Positions 1 to 5,975 of a stretch of DNA of 9,907 bases are shown here, in pieces. The position numbers were made by a program, and so were the translations under genes. This DNA is from an uncultured Clostridia bacterium. GTDB lineage: Bacteria > Bacillota > Clostridia > Oscillospirales > Oscillospiraceae. The stretch's first letter is position 1. Each line of letters begins with the position of its first letter. The notes beneath the pieces are model-generated. The model saw nothing but the letters and a program-made list of their open reading frames with translations, was not told where the DNA came from and searched no databases. The stretch lies in the NCBI GenBank assembly GCA_945613045.1, contig CALZAG010000050.1, positions 1 to 9,907 of the forward strand, in the 5' to 3' direction.

Positions 1-27
1 GAAGCCTACCTCGGCACGCTGAAATAG
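1..27 (+). CDS. C-terminal end of an unidentified protein (partial)
   Basis: The first frame reads EAYLGTLK and then TAG at 25-27, and a strong terminator follows at once, so this is the 3' end of a real plus-strand gene whose body lies outside the window. Eight residues cannot identify it. The ending EAYLG is reminiscent of the C-termini of LivF/LivG-type branched-chain amino acid ABC transporter ATPases, which often finish with such a string; that is a weak suggestion only. It converges on the minus-strand XRE gene and shares a terminator with it. Confidence 0.6.
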   Translation, partial: EAYLGTLK

Positions 28-58
28 AAAAAACGCAGGGAAAGACCCTGCGTTTTTT
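28..58. terminator. Bidirectional intrinsic terminator
   Basis: A perfect 13-bp inverted repeat (AAAAAACGCAGGG at 28-40, CCCTGCGTTTTTT at 46-58) encloses the 5-nt loop AAAGA. The GC core is flanked by A6 on one side and T6 on the other, so the RNA from either strand forms a hairpin followed by a U run. It sits between the stop of the plus-strand gene ending at 27 and the stop of the minus-strand XRE gene at 70, and should end both transcripts. Confidence 0.95.
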
Positions 59-69
59 AATGTCAAGTA

Positions 70-519
70 TTATTTCCTCAGCGACCAGGCGGTGACTCCG
101 ATGCCCACCAGTGTTTCGCCGATGCCGATGCCGTAAACAACACCCGCGAAGAAATCCTTTATATGTGAACCGCCCGTGTCAAAGGTCTGTCCCAGAGCCA
201 TCATTGCGATTCCCATTACGAGAACAATAACGCCGATAAGCGTGTTTTTCTGCTTTTCAAGCGCCTGTACCCGCTCGATTATCCTCATTGCCGCTTCGTC
301 GTTCATTCCGTTTTCCTCCCCGTTCAGAAGCTCTCCCGCGCTTATGCCGAGCTCCGCGCACAGCGGCTCGACGACCGAATAATCCGGCATGCACTTGCCG
401 GTCTCCCACTTGGACACGCTTTTGTTGCTCACGCCTATCCTCTCGGCAAGCTCGGCCTGGGTCATGTTTTTCTCTCTGCGTTTCTGGGCTATGAGCTGCC
501 CGGATCTGTATTGATTCAT
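70..519 (-). CDS. XRE-family HTH regulator with two C-terminal membrane segments
   Basis: A predicted DNA-binding regulator of 149 aa. Residues 8-62 are a classic Cro/C1-type helix-turn-helix: the run MTQAELAERIGVSNKSVSKW at 19-38 contains the two HTH helices, followed by ETGKCMPD. A short charged helical linker (about 74-92) leads to two hydrophobic segments, about 93-111 and 124-146, with a glycine-rich hairpin between them, and the protein ends in WSLRK. This suggests that the HTH is tethered at the inner face of the membrane. Such HTH-plus-membrane-helix proteins are common in Firmicutes, usually with unknown signals, so the target genes cannot be named. The ATG at 517-519 is preceded by AAGGAG at 528-533 with 8 nt spacing. 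It lies 89 bp downstream of mnmE on the same strand and may be cotranscribed with it or use a weak promoter of its own. It ends at the shared terminator at 28-58. Confidence 0.88.
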   Translation of the reverse strand: MNQYRSGQLIAQKRREKNMTQAELAERIGVSNKSVSKWETGKCMPDYSVVEPLCAELGISAGELLNGEENGMNDEAAMRIIERVQALEKQKNTLIGVIVLVMGIAMMALGQTFDTGGSHIKDFFAGVVYGIGIGETLVGIGVTAWSLRK

Positions 520-539
520 CTTATCATCTCCTTGCGTCT

Positions 540-568
540 ATATTAGCGAGAATGAGCGCCGAACAACA
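540..568 (-). promoter_or_regulatory. Possible weak promoter for the XRE gene
   Basis: On the minus strand TAATAT (540-545) resembles a -10 box, with TGTTGT (563-568) 17 nt upstream as a poor -35, or TTGTTC (561-566) at 15 nt. Transcription would begin about at the ribosome binding site, leaving a leader of roughly 13 nt, which is short. Readthrough from mnmE is an equally good explanation for expression. The rest of 520-608 holds nothing else clear apart from a 7-bp AT-rich inverted repeat (580-586/605-611) without a U run. Confidence 0.25.
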
Positions 569-608
569 GCCCCTGAGAGTAGAATTAGGGTGGAAATCGG
601 GAAAAATT

Positions 609-1967
609 CTATTTTCCGACGCAGAAACGCTCGAATATGCGGTCGGTGACGTCCTCGCGGACGGTGCGGCCGGTCAGCTCGCCGAGGGCTGCCATGGCGG
701 CCTCGGTCTCGGTGAGCACGATATCCGGTGTGCAGCCGGCGGCCATCGCCTCCTGCGCGGCGTAAAGAGCGTCAAGGGCGCGGCTGACGGCCTCGGCCTG
801 ACGCGCGTTTGTCAGTATCTCGCCCGCCGGAGCGTCCGGCATGGGGAACAGCCTTCTGATAACAGCCTCGAGCTCATCGATTCCCTCGCCGGTGACGGCG
901 CTCAGCCCGACCGTCGGAAGGCTCGTTTCGGGCAGCGTTACGGCTTTCCCGAGGTCGGATTTTGAAACCACCGCTATGCCGTGCGCGGCCTTCTCGGCTG
1001 CGCGGAGTATGCTTTCGTCCTCCGCGGCCAGCTCTCCGCTGCCGTCGATAACGGCGATGACGAGCTCCGCGCTTTCCATCGCCTCCCGCGAGCGCATGAC
1101 TCCGAGGCGCTCGATCTCGTCGCCCGTGTCGCGCAGACCGGCCGTATCAGTCAGCCGCAGCAGCACGCCGCCGAGGCGGAGCTTTTCCTCTATAGTGTCG
1201 CGGGTAGTGCCGGGAATATCGGTCACGATGGCCCTGTCATAGCCCAGCAGAGCGTTCAGAAGCGAGCTTTTGCCTGCGTTCGGCCTGCCCACGATGGCGG
1301 CGGGAATGCCGCCCTGCATTATCCTGCCGCGGCCGTAGCTTTCGCCGAGCTTTTCCAGCGTGCCGACGGCGGCGGCGATATCGCCCTTGTAGCGCTCCAT
1401 GCGGAAGTCCTCGATATCCTCGTCGGGATAGTCAAGCACCGCGTGGTAGTGCGAGCTTATGTCGGTCAGGGCGCGGTAGATGACATCGATCTTTCGGGAT
1501 ATCGCTCCGCCGAGCTGACCGGCGGCGTTTTTTGCGGCCTCGGCGGTCTCGGCCTCGATGATATCGGCCACCGCCTCCGCGCCCGTGAGATCCATCCTGC
1601 CGTTTAAGAACGCCCGCTTTGTGAACTCGCCTGCCCGAGCCTGCCTTGCGCCGAGGGCAAACACCGCTTCCAGCGCGGCGCGCAGTACGGCGGGGGAGCC
1701 GTGGCACTGAAACTCGGCGGTGTTTTCGCCGGTGTAGCTGTTCGGTGCGCGGCTTACGGTACAAAGGCATATATCGAGTGTCTGACCGTCTGCGTCAGTC
1801 AGACTGCCGTATACGAGCTGCCGGTCGGGATATGAGGCCAGCTCCCTGCCCGAGGAAGGGAGAAACAGCCTGTTTGCGATGTCGATTGCCATGTCGCCGG
1901 AAAGGCGCAGTATGCCTATGGCGGTCACCTGCGTACCGGTAGCGACGGCGGCTATCGTGTCGGACAT
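609..1967 (-). CDS. mnmE: tRNA uridine-5-carboxymethylaminomethyl synthesis GTPase MnmE
   Basis: MnmE (TrmE) is the cytosolic potassium-dependent GTPase that works with MnmG to modify the wobble uridine (U34, position 5) of certain tRNAs. The 452-aa length is typical. Residues 1-120 form the tetrahydrofolate-binding domain (SYTGEN at 77-82, EFTKRAFLNGRMDL at 114-127). The G domain is inserted in the helical domain: G1 GRPNAGKS 227-234, G2 TTRD 254-257, G3 DTAG 274-277, G4 SKSD 335-338 and a G5-like SA at 356-357. The chain ends in FCVGK (448-452), the family signature with catalytic Cys449. Two oddities: G4 begins with Ser rather than Asn (codon at 963-965), and the N-terminal loop reads ATGTQVTAIGI where many homologues have a TPxGxGGI-type sequence. 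The ATG is preceded by AGAGGTGA (1972-1979). The usual partner mnmG is not adjacent; rex lies upstream and the XRE gene downstream on the same strand. Confidence 0.97.
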   Translation of the reverse strand: MSDTIAAVATGTQVTAIGILRLSGDMAIDIANRLFLPSSGRELASYPDRQLVYGSLTDADGQTLDICLCTVSRAPNSYTGENTAEFQCHGSPAVLRAALEAVFALGARQARAGEFTKRAFLNGRMDLTGAEAVADIIEAETAEAAKNAAGQLGGAISRKIDVIYRALTDISSHYHAVLDYPDEDIEDFRMERYKGDIAAAVGTLEKLGESYGRGRIMQGGIPAAIVGRPNAGKSSLLNALLGYDRAIVTDIPGTTRDTIEEKLRLGGVLLRLTDTAGLRDTGDEIERLGVMRSREAMESAELVIAVIDGSGELAAEDESILRAAEKAAHGIAVVSKSDLGKAVTLPETSLPTVGLSAVTGEGIDELEAVIRRLFPMPDAPAGEILTNARQAEAVSRALDALYAAQEAMAAGCTPDIVLTETEAAMAALGELTGRTVREDVTDRIFERFCVGK

Positions 1968-1988
1968 AAAATCACCTCTTAAAGCGGA

Positions 1989-2017
1989 AAAACGGGCGGT
2001 AAAAAACCGCCCGTTTT
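1989..2017 (-). terminator. Intrinsic terminator after rex
   Basis: A perfect 12-bp inverted repeat (1989-2000 and 2006-2017; AAAACGGGCGGT on the plus strand) has a 5-nt A/T loop. Read on the minus strand, the GC stem ends in a run of T residues, as expected for an intrinsic terminator 12 nt after the rex stop. On the plus strand it also ends in T4, but no plus-strand gene ends here. The U run stops only about 9 nt before the mnmE ribosome binding site. Confidence 0.9.
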
Positions 2018-2028
2018 AAATAGTGTGA

Positions 2029-2697
2029 TTATTTGTTCAGTCTTGCTGCGCGGGCAGCCTTTTCGTCGAGATCCTCGGAGATGTAGTAGCTCAGGGAAAG
2101 CAGGCTGTCGGAGAAATGGATGTTCTCAACGATGGTGCTGCTTTCGGGAGAGGTGAGCTCAACATTGGTGAAGTTCCAGATAGCGTTTATGCCGTGTCTT
2201 GTCAGAAGCTCGGTGGTGGCGACGGCGTGAGCCTTGGGAACACAGAGAACGGCGGCGTCGATCTTGTTCTCGGAAAGATACTGGGGCAGGGTCGCGACGT
2301 CCAGAATGGGAACACCCTCATAGTCGGTGCCGATGAGCTCGGGCTTGACGTCGAACGCGGCCTTGAGGTCAAAGCCCCAGGCCTTGAAGGAGAAGTTGCA
2401 CATAAGCGCCTGACCGAGATTGCCGACGCCGATGAGGATCGCGGTGAAGCCCCTGTCCATACCGAGAATGGAGGCGATCTCGGCGCGGAGCGCAGTTACC
2501 TTGTAGCCGTAGCCCTGCTGGCCGAATTCGCCGAAGCAGCTGAAGTCCTGACGTATCTGAGAGGGGGTGAGGCCGAGCTGACGGCCGAGCTCGCTGGAGG
2601 AAATGCGGCTCACGCCCGCTTCCGAGAGCTCGTCAAGCTTTCTCAAATATCTGGGAAGACGACGGATTACATTATTGGAAACCTTTACACGCTTCAT
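2029..2697 (-). CDS. rex: Redox-sensing transcriptional repressor Rex
   Basis: Rex is a cytosolic dimeric repressor of Gram-positive bacteria. It binds its operators when NAD+ dominates and releases them when NADH rises, controlling fermentation and respiration genes. The 222-aa product has an N-terminal winged helix (recognition region SSSELGRQLGLTPSQIRQDF, 33-52), then FGEFG at 55-59. A Rossmann domain follows with the dinucleotide-binding motif GVGNLG (90-95) and the acidic strand end AFD (114-116). The C-terminal segment 192-205 (NIHFSDSLLSLSYY) is the swapped helix region typical of Rex. I chose ATG 2695-2697 because AAGGAG (2707-2712) lies 9 nt upstream, the family starts with a similar KxxxVSxxVIRRLPRYLR sequence, and the in-frame ATG at 2794-2796 lies in the -35 box of its promoter. 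It is probably monocistronic in the main, given the terminator at 1989-2017. Confidence 0.97.
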   Translation of the reverse strand: MKRVKVSNNVIRRLPRYLRKLDELSEAGVSRISSSELGRQLGLTPSQIRQDFSCFGEFGQQGYGYKVTALRAEIASILGMDRGFTAILIGVGNLGQALMCNFSFKAWGFDLKAAFDVKPELIGTDYEGVPILDVATLPQYLSENKIDAAVLCVPKAHAVATTELLTRHGINAIWNFTNVELTSPESSTIVENIHFSDSLLSLSYYISEDLDEKAARAARLNK

Positions 2698-2767
2698 ACA
2701 AAACACTCCTTGAAAGACGAAAAATCTAAAAATGTGTTTTAAAATATGTTTTTCCTTCGATTGAGCA

Positions 2768-2796
2768 ATTATATCATATGTTTTTTGCCGTTTCAA
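2768..2796 (-). promoter_or_regulatory. Sigma-70 promoter of rex
   Basis: Read on the minus strand: -35 TTGAAA (plus 2791-2796), a 17-bp spacer and a perfect -10 TATAAT (plus 2768-2773). Transcription should start near 2761, giving a leader of about 64 nt to the ATG at 2697. I see no clear Rex operator overlapping it. Confidence 0.85.
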
Positions 2797-2844
2797 GTAG
2801 TAAAATGCCAGAAAACCGTCGGAAAACTATCCGCTATTTTCATT

Positions 2845-2865
2845 TTTTGTGACCATCACACAAAA
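2845..2865. promoter_or_regulatory. Palindromic candidate operator between rex and trmB
   Basis: TTTTGTG (2845-2851), 7 bp, CACAAAA (2859-2865) is a perfect 7-bp inverted repeat. The known Rex operator has TTGTG and CACAA half sites separated by 8 bp; here they are separated by 7, so it is close but out of register. It lies about 55-75 bp upstream of the predicted trmB start of transcription and 84-104 bp upstream of that of rex, further away than a simple repressor site usually is. An alternative reading is TGTGA-N3-TCACA (2848-2860). Confidence 0.4.
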
Positions 2866-2884
2866 CGGCGCGAACTTATCGGGA

Positions 2885-2913
2885 TTGATGTTTTTCGAGG
2901 AATATGCTATTTT
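2885..2913 (+). promoter_or_regulatory. Promoter of the trmB-xth-dusB-sigma operon
   Basis: TTGATG (2885-2890), a 17-bp spacer and TATTTT (2908-2913), with TG at 2905-2906 making an extended -10 (TGCTATTTT). The expected start is near 2920, only about 14 nt before the trmB ATG but leaving GGAGAG (2920-2925) inside the transcript. No other good promoter was seen before the later genes of the operon. Confidence 0.65.
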
Positions 2914-2933
2914 ATCCGTGGAGAGTGATAAAA

Positions 2934-3650
2934 ATGCGAATGAGAAAAAAACCGAACCTGATCCCGCGTATGGAAAAATGCGGGCAGGTGCAGATAAAGG
3001 AGCCGGAAAAGCTCAGGGGAGCATGGCGCGCGCAGTTTCCGGACTTCGGTGCGCTGTGGCTCGAGATCGGCTGCGGCAAGGGCAGGTTCACGCTCGACAC
3101 GGCGCGCAGCGAGCCCGGAGTCATGCTGCTCGCGCTCGAGCGCGTGGAGGACGCTATGGTCATCGCCATGGAACGTGTGTGTGATGCCGGCGTAAAAAAC
3201 GTGAGATTTATCTCACGCGACGCGCTGAAGCTGCGTGAGATATTCGCACCGGACGATGTCGGGCGCATTTTCATAAATTTCTGCGACCCGTGGCCGAAAA
3301 GCCGCGACGCAAAGCACAGGCTCACCTCGCCAAACTTCCTGAGGATTTACGCCGATCTTCTGCCCATGGGCGGGCAGATACATTTCAAGACCGACAACCG
3401 CCCGCTTTTCGACTGGTCGCTCAGGCAGTTTGAGTCCGAGGGCTGGGAGCTCAGGGAGGTCACGAACGATCTGCACTGCGGCGGCGTGCGCGGCGTGATG
3501 ACCGACTACGAGGCGAAATTCCACGAGCAGGGCGTTAAGATAAACCGCCTTGTCGCGGTGAAAACGGAAAACACGAAAGACGGTTCGGCAGGGGAGCTTC
3601 CGCGTCTGCGGAACGCGGCGCTGTCCGACGCAAGGGGGATAGACCGATGA
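2934..3650 (+). CDS. trmB: tRNA (guanine-N7-)-methyltransferase TrmB
   Basis: TrmB uses S-adenosylmethionine to make m7G at position 46 of tRNA variable loops. The product has 238 aa. Visible motifs are the SAM-binding EIGCGKG (44-50), the acidic loop ALERVEDA (67-74), the family hallmark DPWPKSRDAKHRL (118-130), FKTDNRPLF (151-159) and TDYEAKF (190-196), all in the order expected of the bacterial family. I chose ATG 2934 because GGAGAG at 2920-2925 precedes it and because the upstream in-frame ATG at 2904 lies within the extended -10 region. ATG 2940 is a less likely alternative, being further from the binding site. After the conserved core ends near LVAVK (206-210), an unusual polar tail of about 28 residues follows, without similarity I recognise. 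The stop overlaps the next start as ATGA (3647-3650), implying translational coupling. First gene of a five-gene operon. Confidence 0.95.
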   Translation: MRMRKKPNLIPRMEKCGQVQIKEPEKLRGAWRAQFPDFGALWLEIGCGKGRFTLDTARSEPGVMLLALERVEDAMVIAMERVCDAGVKNVRFISRDALKLREIFAPDDVGRIFINFCDPWPKSRDAKHRLTSPNFLRIYADLLPMGGQIHFKTDNRPLFDWSLRQFESEGWELREVTNDLHCGGVRGVMTDYEAKFHEQGVKINRLVAVKTENTKDGSAGELPRLRNAALSDARGIDR

Positions 3651-4396
3651 GATTTATAAGCTGGAACGTAAACGGCCTCAGAGCCGTTGTGAAAAAGGGC
3701 TTTGAGGAGATCTTCATGGCTCTCGACGCGGATTTTTTCTGCATCCAGGAGACGAAGCTTCAGGAGGGACAGATAAGCCTTGACCTGCCGGGCTACGAAA
3801 GCTACTGGAGCTACGCCGAGAAAAAGGGCTATTCCGGCACCGCGGTCTTTACAAAGCATACCCCTTTGTCCGTAAAATATAACATTCCGGGCCACGAGGA
3901 CGAGGGCAGGGCGCTGACGCTCGAGTACGAGGATTTTTTCCTCGTCTGCATCTACACGCCCAATTCTCAGGACGGCCTGCGGCGCATCGATTACCGCATG
4001 AGCTGGGAGGACGATTTGAGAGACTATCTCTGCGGGCTTGACAGGCTAAAGCCCGTCATAGTCTGCGGAGACATGAACGTCGCCCATGAGGAGATAGACC
4101 TCAAAAACCCATCGACAAATCACTTTAACCCCGGCTTTTCCGATGAAGAGCGCGGCAAGTTCAGCGAGCTTCTCGACGCGGGCTTTACCGACTCGTTCCG
4201 CTTCCTGTATCCCGACAGGGAGGGCGCGTACTCATGGTGGAGCTACCGTGCCGCCGCCCGCGAGAGGAACGTCGGCTGGCGCATCGACTACTTCGTCGTG
4301 TCCGACCGCCTGCGCGGAAACATAAAGGACGCTTACATCCTGCCCGAGGTCATGGGCTCGGACCACTGCCCGGTGGGGCTTGACATCATATGGTAA
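3647..4396 (+). CDS. xth: Exodeoxyribonuclease III-type AP endonuclease
   Basis: A Mg2+-dependent DNA repair enzyme that cuts at abasic sites and has 3'-5' exonuclease and 3'-phosphatase activity in characterised relatives (ExoIII, Bacillus ExoA, APE1). Its 249 aa match the short ExoA-like branch. Catalytic residues are in place: Asn7 in SWNVNG (5-10), Glu35 in IQETK, Tyr103 in IYTPNSQ, Asp142 and Asn144 in GDMN (141-144), Asp214 in WRIDYF, and Asp239-His240 in GSDHCPVG near the C-terminus. No signal peptide, so cytosolic. The ATG overlaps the trmB stop by 4 nt, with AAGGGGG upstream as ribosome binding site, and the end overlaps dusB by 7 nt. The setting in an operon with tRNA modification genes suggests shared housekeeping expression rather than a dedicated repair regulon. 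Confidence 0.96.
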   Translation: MRFISWNVNGLRAVVKKGFEEIFMALDADFFCIQETKLQEGQISLDLPGYESYWSYAEKKGYSGTAVFTKHTPLSVKYNIPGHEDEGRALTLEYEDFFLVCIYTPNSQDGLRRIDYRMSWEDDLRDYLCGLDRLKPVIVCGDMNVAHEEIDLKNPSTNHFNPGFSDEERGKFSELLDAGFTDSFRFLYPDREGAYSWWSYRAAARERNVGWRIDYFVVSDRLRGNIKDAYILPEVMGSDHCPVGLDIIW

Positions 4397-5361
4397 GCAT
4401 AGGCGGAGTCAGGATAAAGGGCCGGCTGACCCTCGCGCCTATGGCGGGCGTCAGCGATTTTGCCTTCAGAACTGTCTGCACCGAGCTCGGCGCCGCCATG
4501 ACGACCACCGAGATGGTGAGCGCCAAGGCTCTTGTGTACAAGGACGAAAAGACAAAGGGCCTGCTGTATAATCCCGGTATCCTCCATCCGAGCGCGGCGC
4601 AGATCTTCGGCCACGAGCCGGAGATAATGGCCGAGGCGGCTCCCATGGCGCTGGAATATTCCGGCGCGGATATTCTGGATATCAACATGGGCTGTCCGGT
4701 GGGGAAGATCGTCAAGAGCGGGGACGGCTCGGCGCTGATGAAGGACCCGGAGCTGGCCGCAAGGATAGTCGAGGCCGTCGTAAGGGCCGTCTCCGTACCT
4801 GTCACGGTGAAGTTCCGCAAGGGCTTTGACGGCGGCTGCGTGAACGCGGAGGGATTTGCAAGGCTCATGGAGCAGGCGGGGGCCTCCGCCGTCGCCGTCC
4901 ACGGCAGGACGCGGGCGCAGATGTACTCCGGCCGTGCTGACTGGGACGTTATAAGAGATGTGAAAAAGTCGGTCAGTATACCGGTCATCGCAAACGGCGA
5001 TATCTTTTCCGCTGAGGATGCCGGGCATATCCTGCGCTATACCGGCTGCGACCTCGCCATGATCGGGCGCGGCAGCTTCGGCGACCCGTGGATATTCGAG
5101 CAGTCAAACGCGCTGCTGGAGGGACTGCCCGTGCCGGAAAGGCCGCCGCTTGCCGAGCGGATAGAGCTCGCGCTTCGCCAGACGGAGCTGTACGCCGAAA
5201 AATTCGGTGAAAGGCTCGCCTGCCTTGAGGCGCGGCACCAGATACCGTGGTATCTCAAGGGCGTTGCCCACGCTGGATATTATAAGCAGCAGCTCGTGCG
5301 TGTGGAGACGCTTGAGGAGCTGCGCAGGATCGTAAAAGGCATAAAGAGAGACTTGATATGA
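4390..5361 (+). CDS. dusB: tRNA-dihydrouridine synthase, DusB-like
   Basis: An FMN enzyme that reduces specific tRNA uridines to dihydrouridine with NAD(P)H. The 323-aa product is a TIM barrel followed by a C-terminal helical domain. Motifs: FMN-binding APMAGVSD (16-23), DINMGCP (97-103) with catalytic acid Cys102, KSGDGSALM (109-117), the KF pair at 141-142, VHGRTR (170-175) with His171 and Arg173, ANGDI (201-205), and a phosphate-binding GRGSFGDPW further on. The C-terminal WYLKG box is typical of DusB-like proteins, so DusB is my best subfamily call; which uridine is modified cannot be told from sequence. The ATG lies 7 nt inside the xth gene, and its own stop overlaps the sigma factor start as ATGA. 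It is the second tRNA-modifying enzyme of this operon, and the third in the window. Confidence 0.95.
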   Translation: MVSIGGVRIKGRLTLAPMAGVSDFAFRTVCTELGAAMTTTEMVSAKALVYKDEKTKGLLYNPGILHPSAAQIFGHEPEIMAEAAPMALEYSGADILDINMGCPVGKIVKSGDGSALMKDPELAARIVEAVVRAVSVPVTVKFRKGFDGGCVNAEGFARLMEQAGASAVAVHGRTRAQMYSGRADWDVIRDVKKSVSIPVIANGDIFSAEDAGHILRYTGCDLAMIGRGSFGDPWIFEQSNALLEGLPVPERPPLAERIELALRQTELYAEKFGERLACLEARHQIPWYLKGVAHAGYYKQQLVRVETLEELRRIVKGIKRDLI

Positions 5362-5975
5362 CGGTGCTTTTTGAAAACGAGATCATACGCAGCGTGCTCA
5401 GGGGCAACGTAAACGACTTTGAAAAGCTCGTCACCGCCTATGAGAAGAACGTCTATAACATCGCGCTCAGGATGGTCGGCGATCCCGATGATGCGGCGGA
5501 CATGACTCAGGAGACCTTTATAAAGGCCTACCGCGCCCTGAGCGGCTTCAGGGGCGACAGCAAGTTCTCCTCATGGCTTTACCGCATCGCCTCGAACGTC
5601 TGCCTTGACTTTCTGCGCAGCCGCTCACGGCATCCGCAGGTATCGCTCAGCACCGTCGACGAGGACGACCGGGCGACTTTCGAACTGCCGGATATGAGGC
5701 AGAATCCCGAGGAGCAGCTCATGAAAAAGCTCGGCATGGAGGCCGTGCGCCGGGGGCTGGAGCAGCTTCCCGAGCAGCAGCGGCAGATACTCGTTCTGCG
5801 GGAGCTGGGCGGCCTGAGCTATGCCGAGCTTGCGCAGACGCTCGGTCTGGAGGAGGGCACGGTAAAATCGCGCATATTCCGCGCCCGAAAGCGGCTGTGC
5901 GCCCTTTTGCTGCGCGACGGGAACATTTCCGGCGGCGCAGCGTCGGTATCAGGGAAAGGAGGCGCGGAAAAGTGA
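5358..5975 (+). CDS. ECF-type RNA polymerase sigma factor
   Basis: A 205-aa alternative sigma factor of the extracytoplasmic function type, with only regions 2 and 4. Region 2 spans about 22-90 (YNIALRMVGDPDDAADMTQE at 33-52, then FIKAYRALSGFRGDSKFSSWLYR), which contacts core polymerase and the -10 element. A variable acidic linker (91-125) follows. Region 4 spans about 130-182 with the HTH GLSYAELAQTLGLEEGTVKS (152-171) and the RIFRARKRL end. The glycine- and serine-rich tail after residue 187 contains the ribosome binding site of the next gene. The ATG overlaps the dusB stop by 4 nt, and the stop overlaps the anti-sigma GTG, so the pair should be made in step. The subfamily resembles SigW/RpoE-like factors; its regulon is unknown and I found no convincing ECF promoter of its own. 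Confidence 0.95.
   Translation: MTVLFENEIIRSVLRGNVNDFEKLVTAYEKNVYNIALRMVGDPDDAADMTQETFIKAYRALSGFRGDSKFSSWLYRIASNVCLDFLRSRSRHPQVSLSTVDEDDRATFELPDMRQNPEEQLMKKLGMEAVRRGLEQLPEQQRQILVLRELGGLSYAELAQTLGLEEGTVKSRIFRARKRLCALLLRDGNISGGAASVSGKGGAEK
5955..5962 (+). promoter_or_regulatory. Ribosome binding site fixing the GTG start of the anti-sigma gene
   Basis: AAAGGAGG, a near-perfect anti-16S match, lies 9 nt upstream of GTG 5972-5974 inside the sigma factor's last codons. This decides for the GTG over the in-frame ATG at 5897, which has no such site and would add an arginine-rich extension read from the sigma gene in another frame. Confidence 0.9.

Noticed and set aside
580..611. Inverted repeat TAGAATT/AATTCTA after mnmE as a terminator
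   Set aside because: AT-only 7-bp stem with an 18-nt loop and no U run downstream on the minus strand.
552..1607. Long plus-strand open frames (552-965 and 981-1607) opposite mnmE
   Set aside because: They lie antisense to an unmistakable mnmE, lack ribosome binding sites, and their open length follows from the GC-rich codon pattern of the true gene.
2116..2742. Plus-strand frame of 208 codons opposite rex
   Set aside because: Mirror of the rex coding sequence; the composition is that of a shadow frame (rich in Ala, Glu, Gly, Leu) and no family is recognised.
2698..2796. Upstream ATG at 2796 giving Rex 33 extra residues
   Set aside because: The codon is part of the rex -35 box and the start at 2697 has AAGGAG at good distance and matches the family.
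2904..2933. Upstream ATG at 2904 giving TrmB ten extra residues
   Set aside because: It lies in the extended -10 element of the operon promoter and has no binding site; ATG 2934 has GGAGAG.
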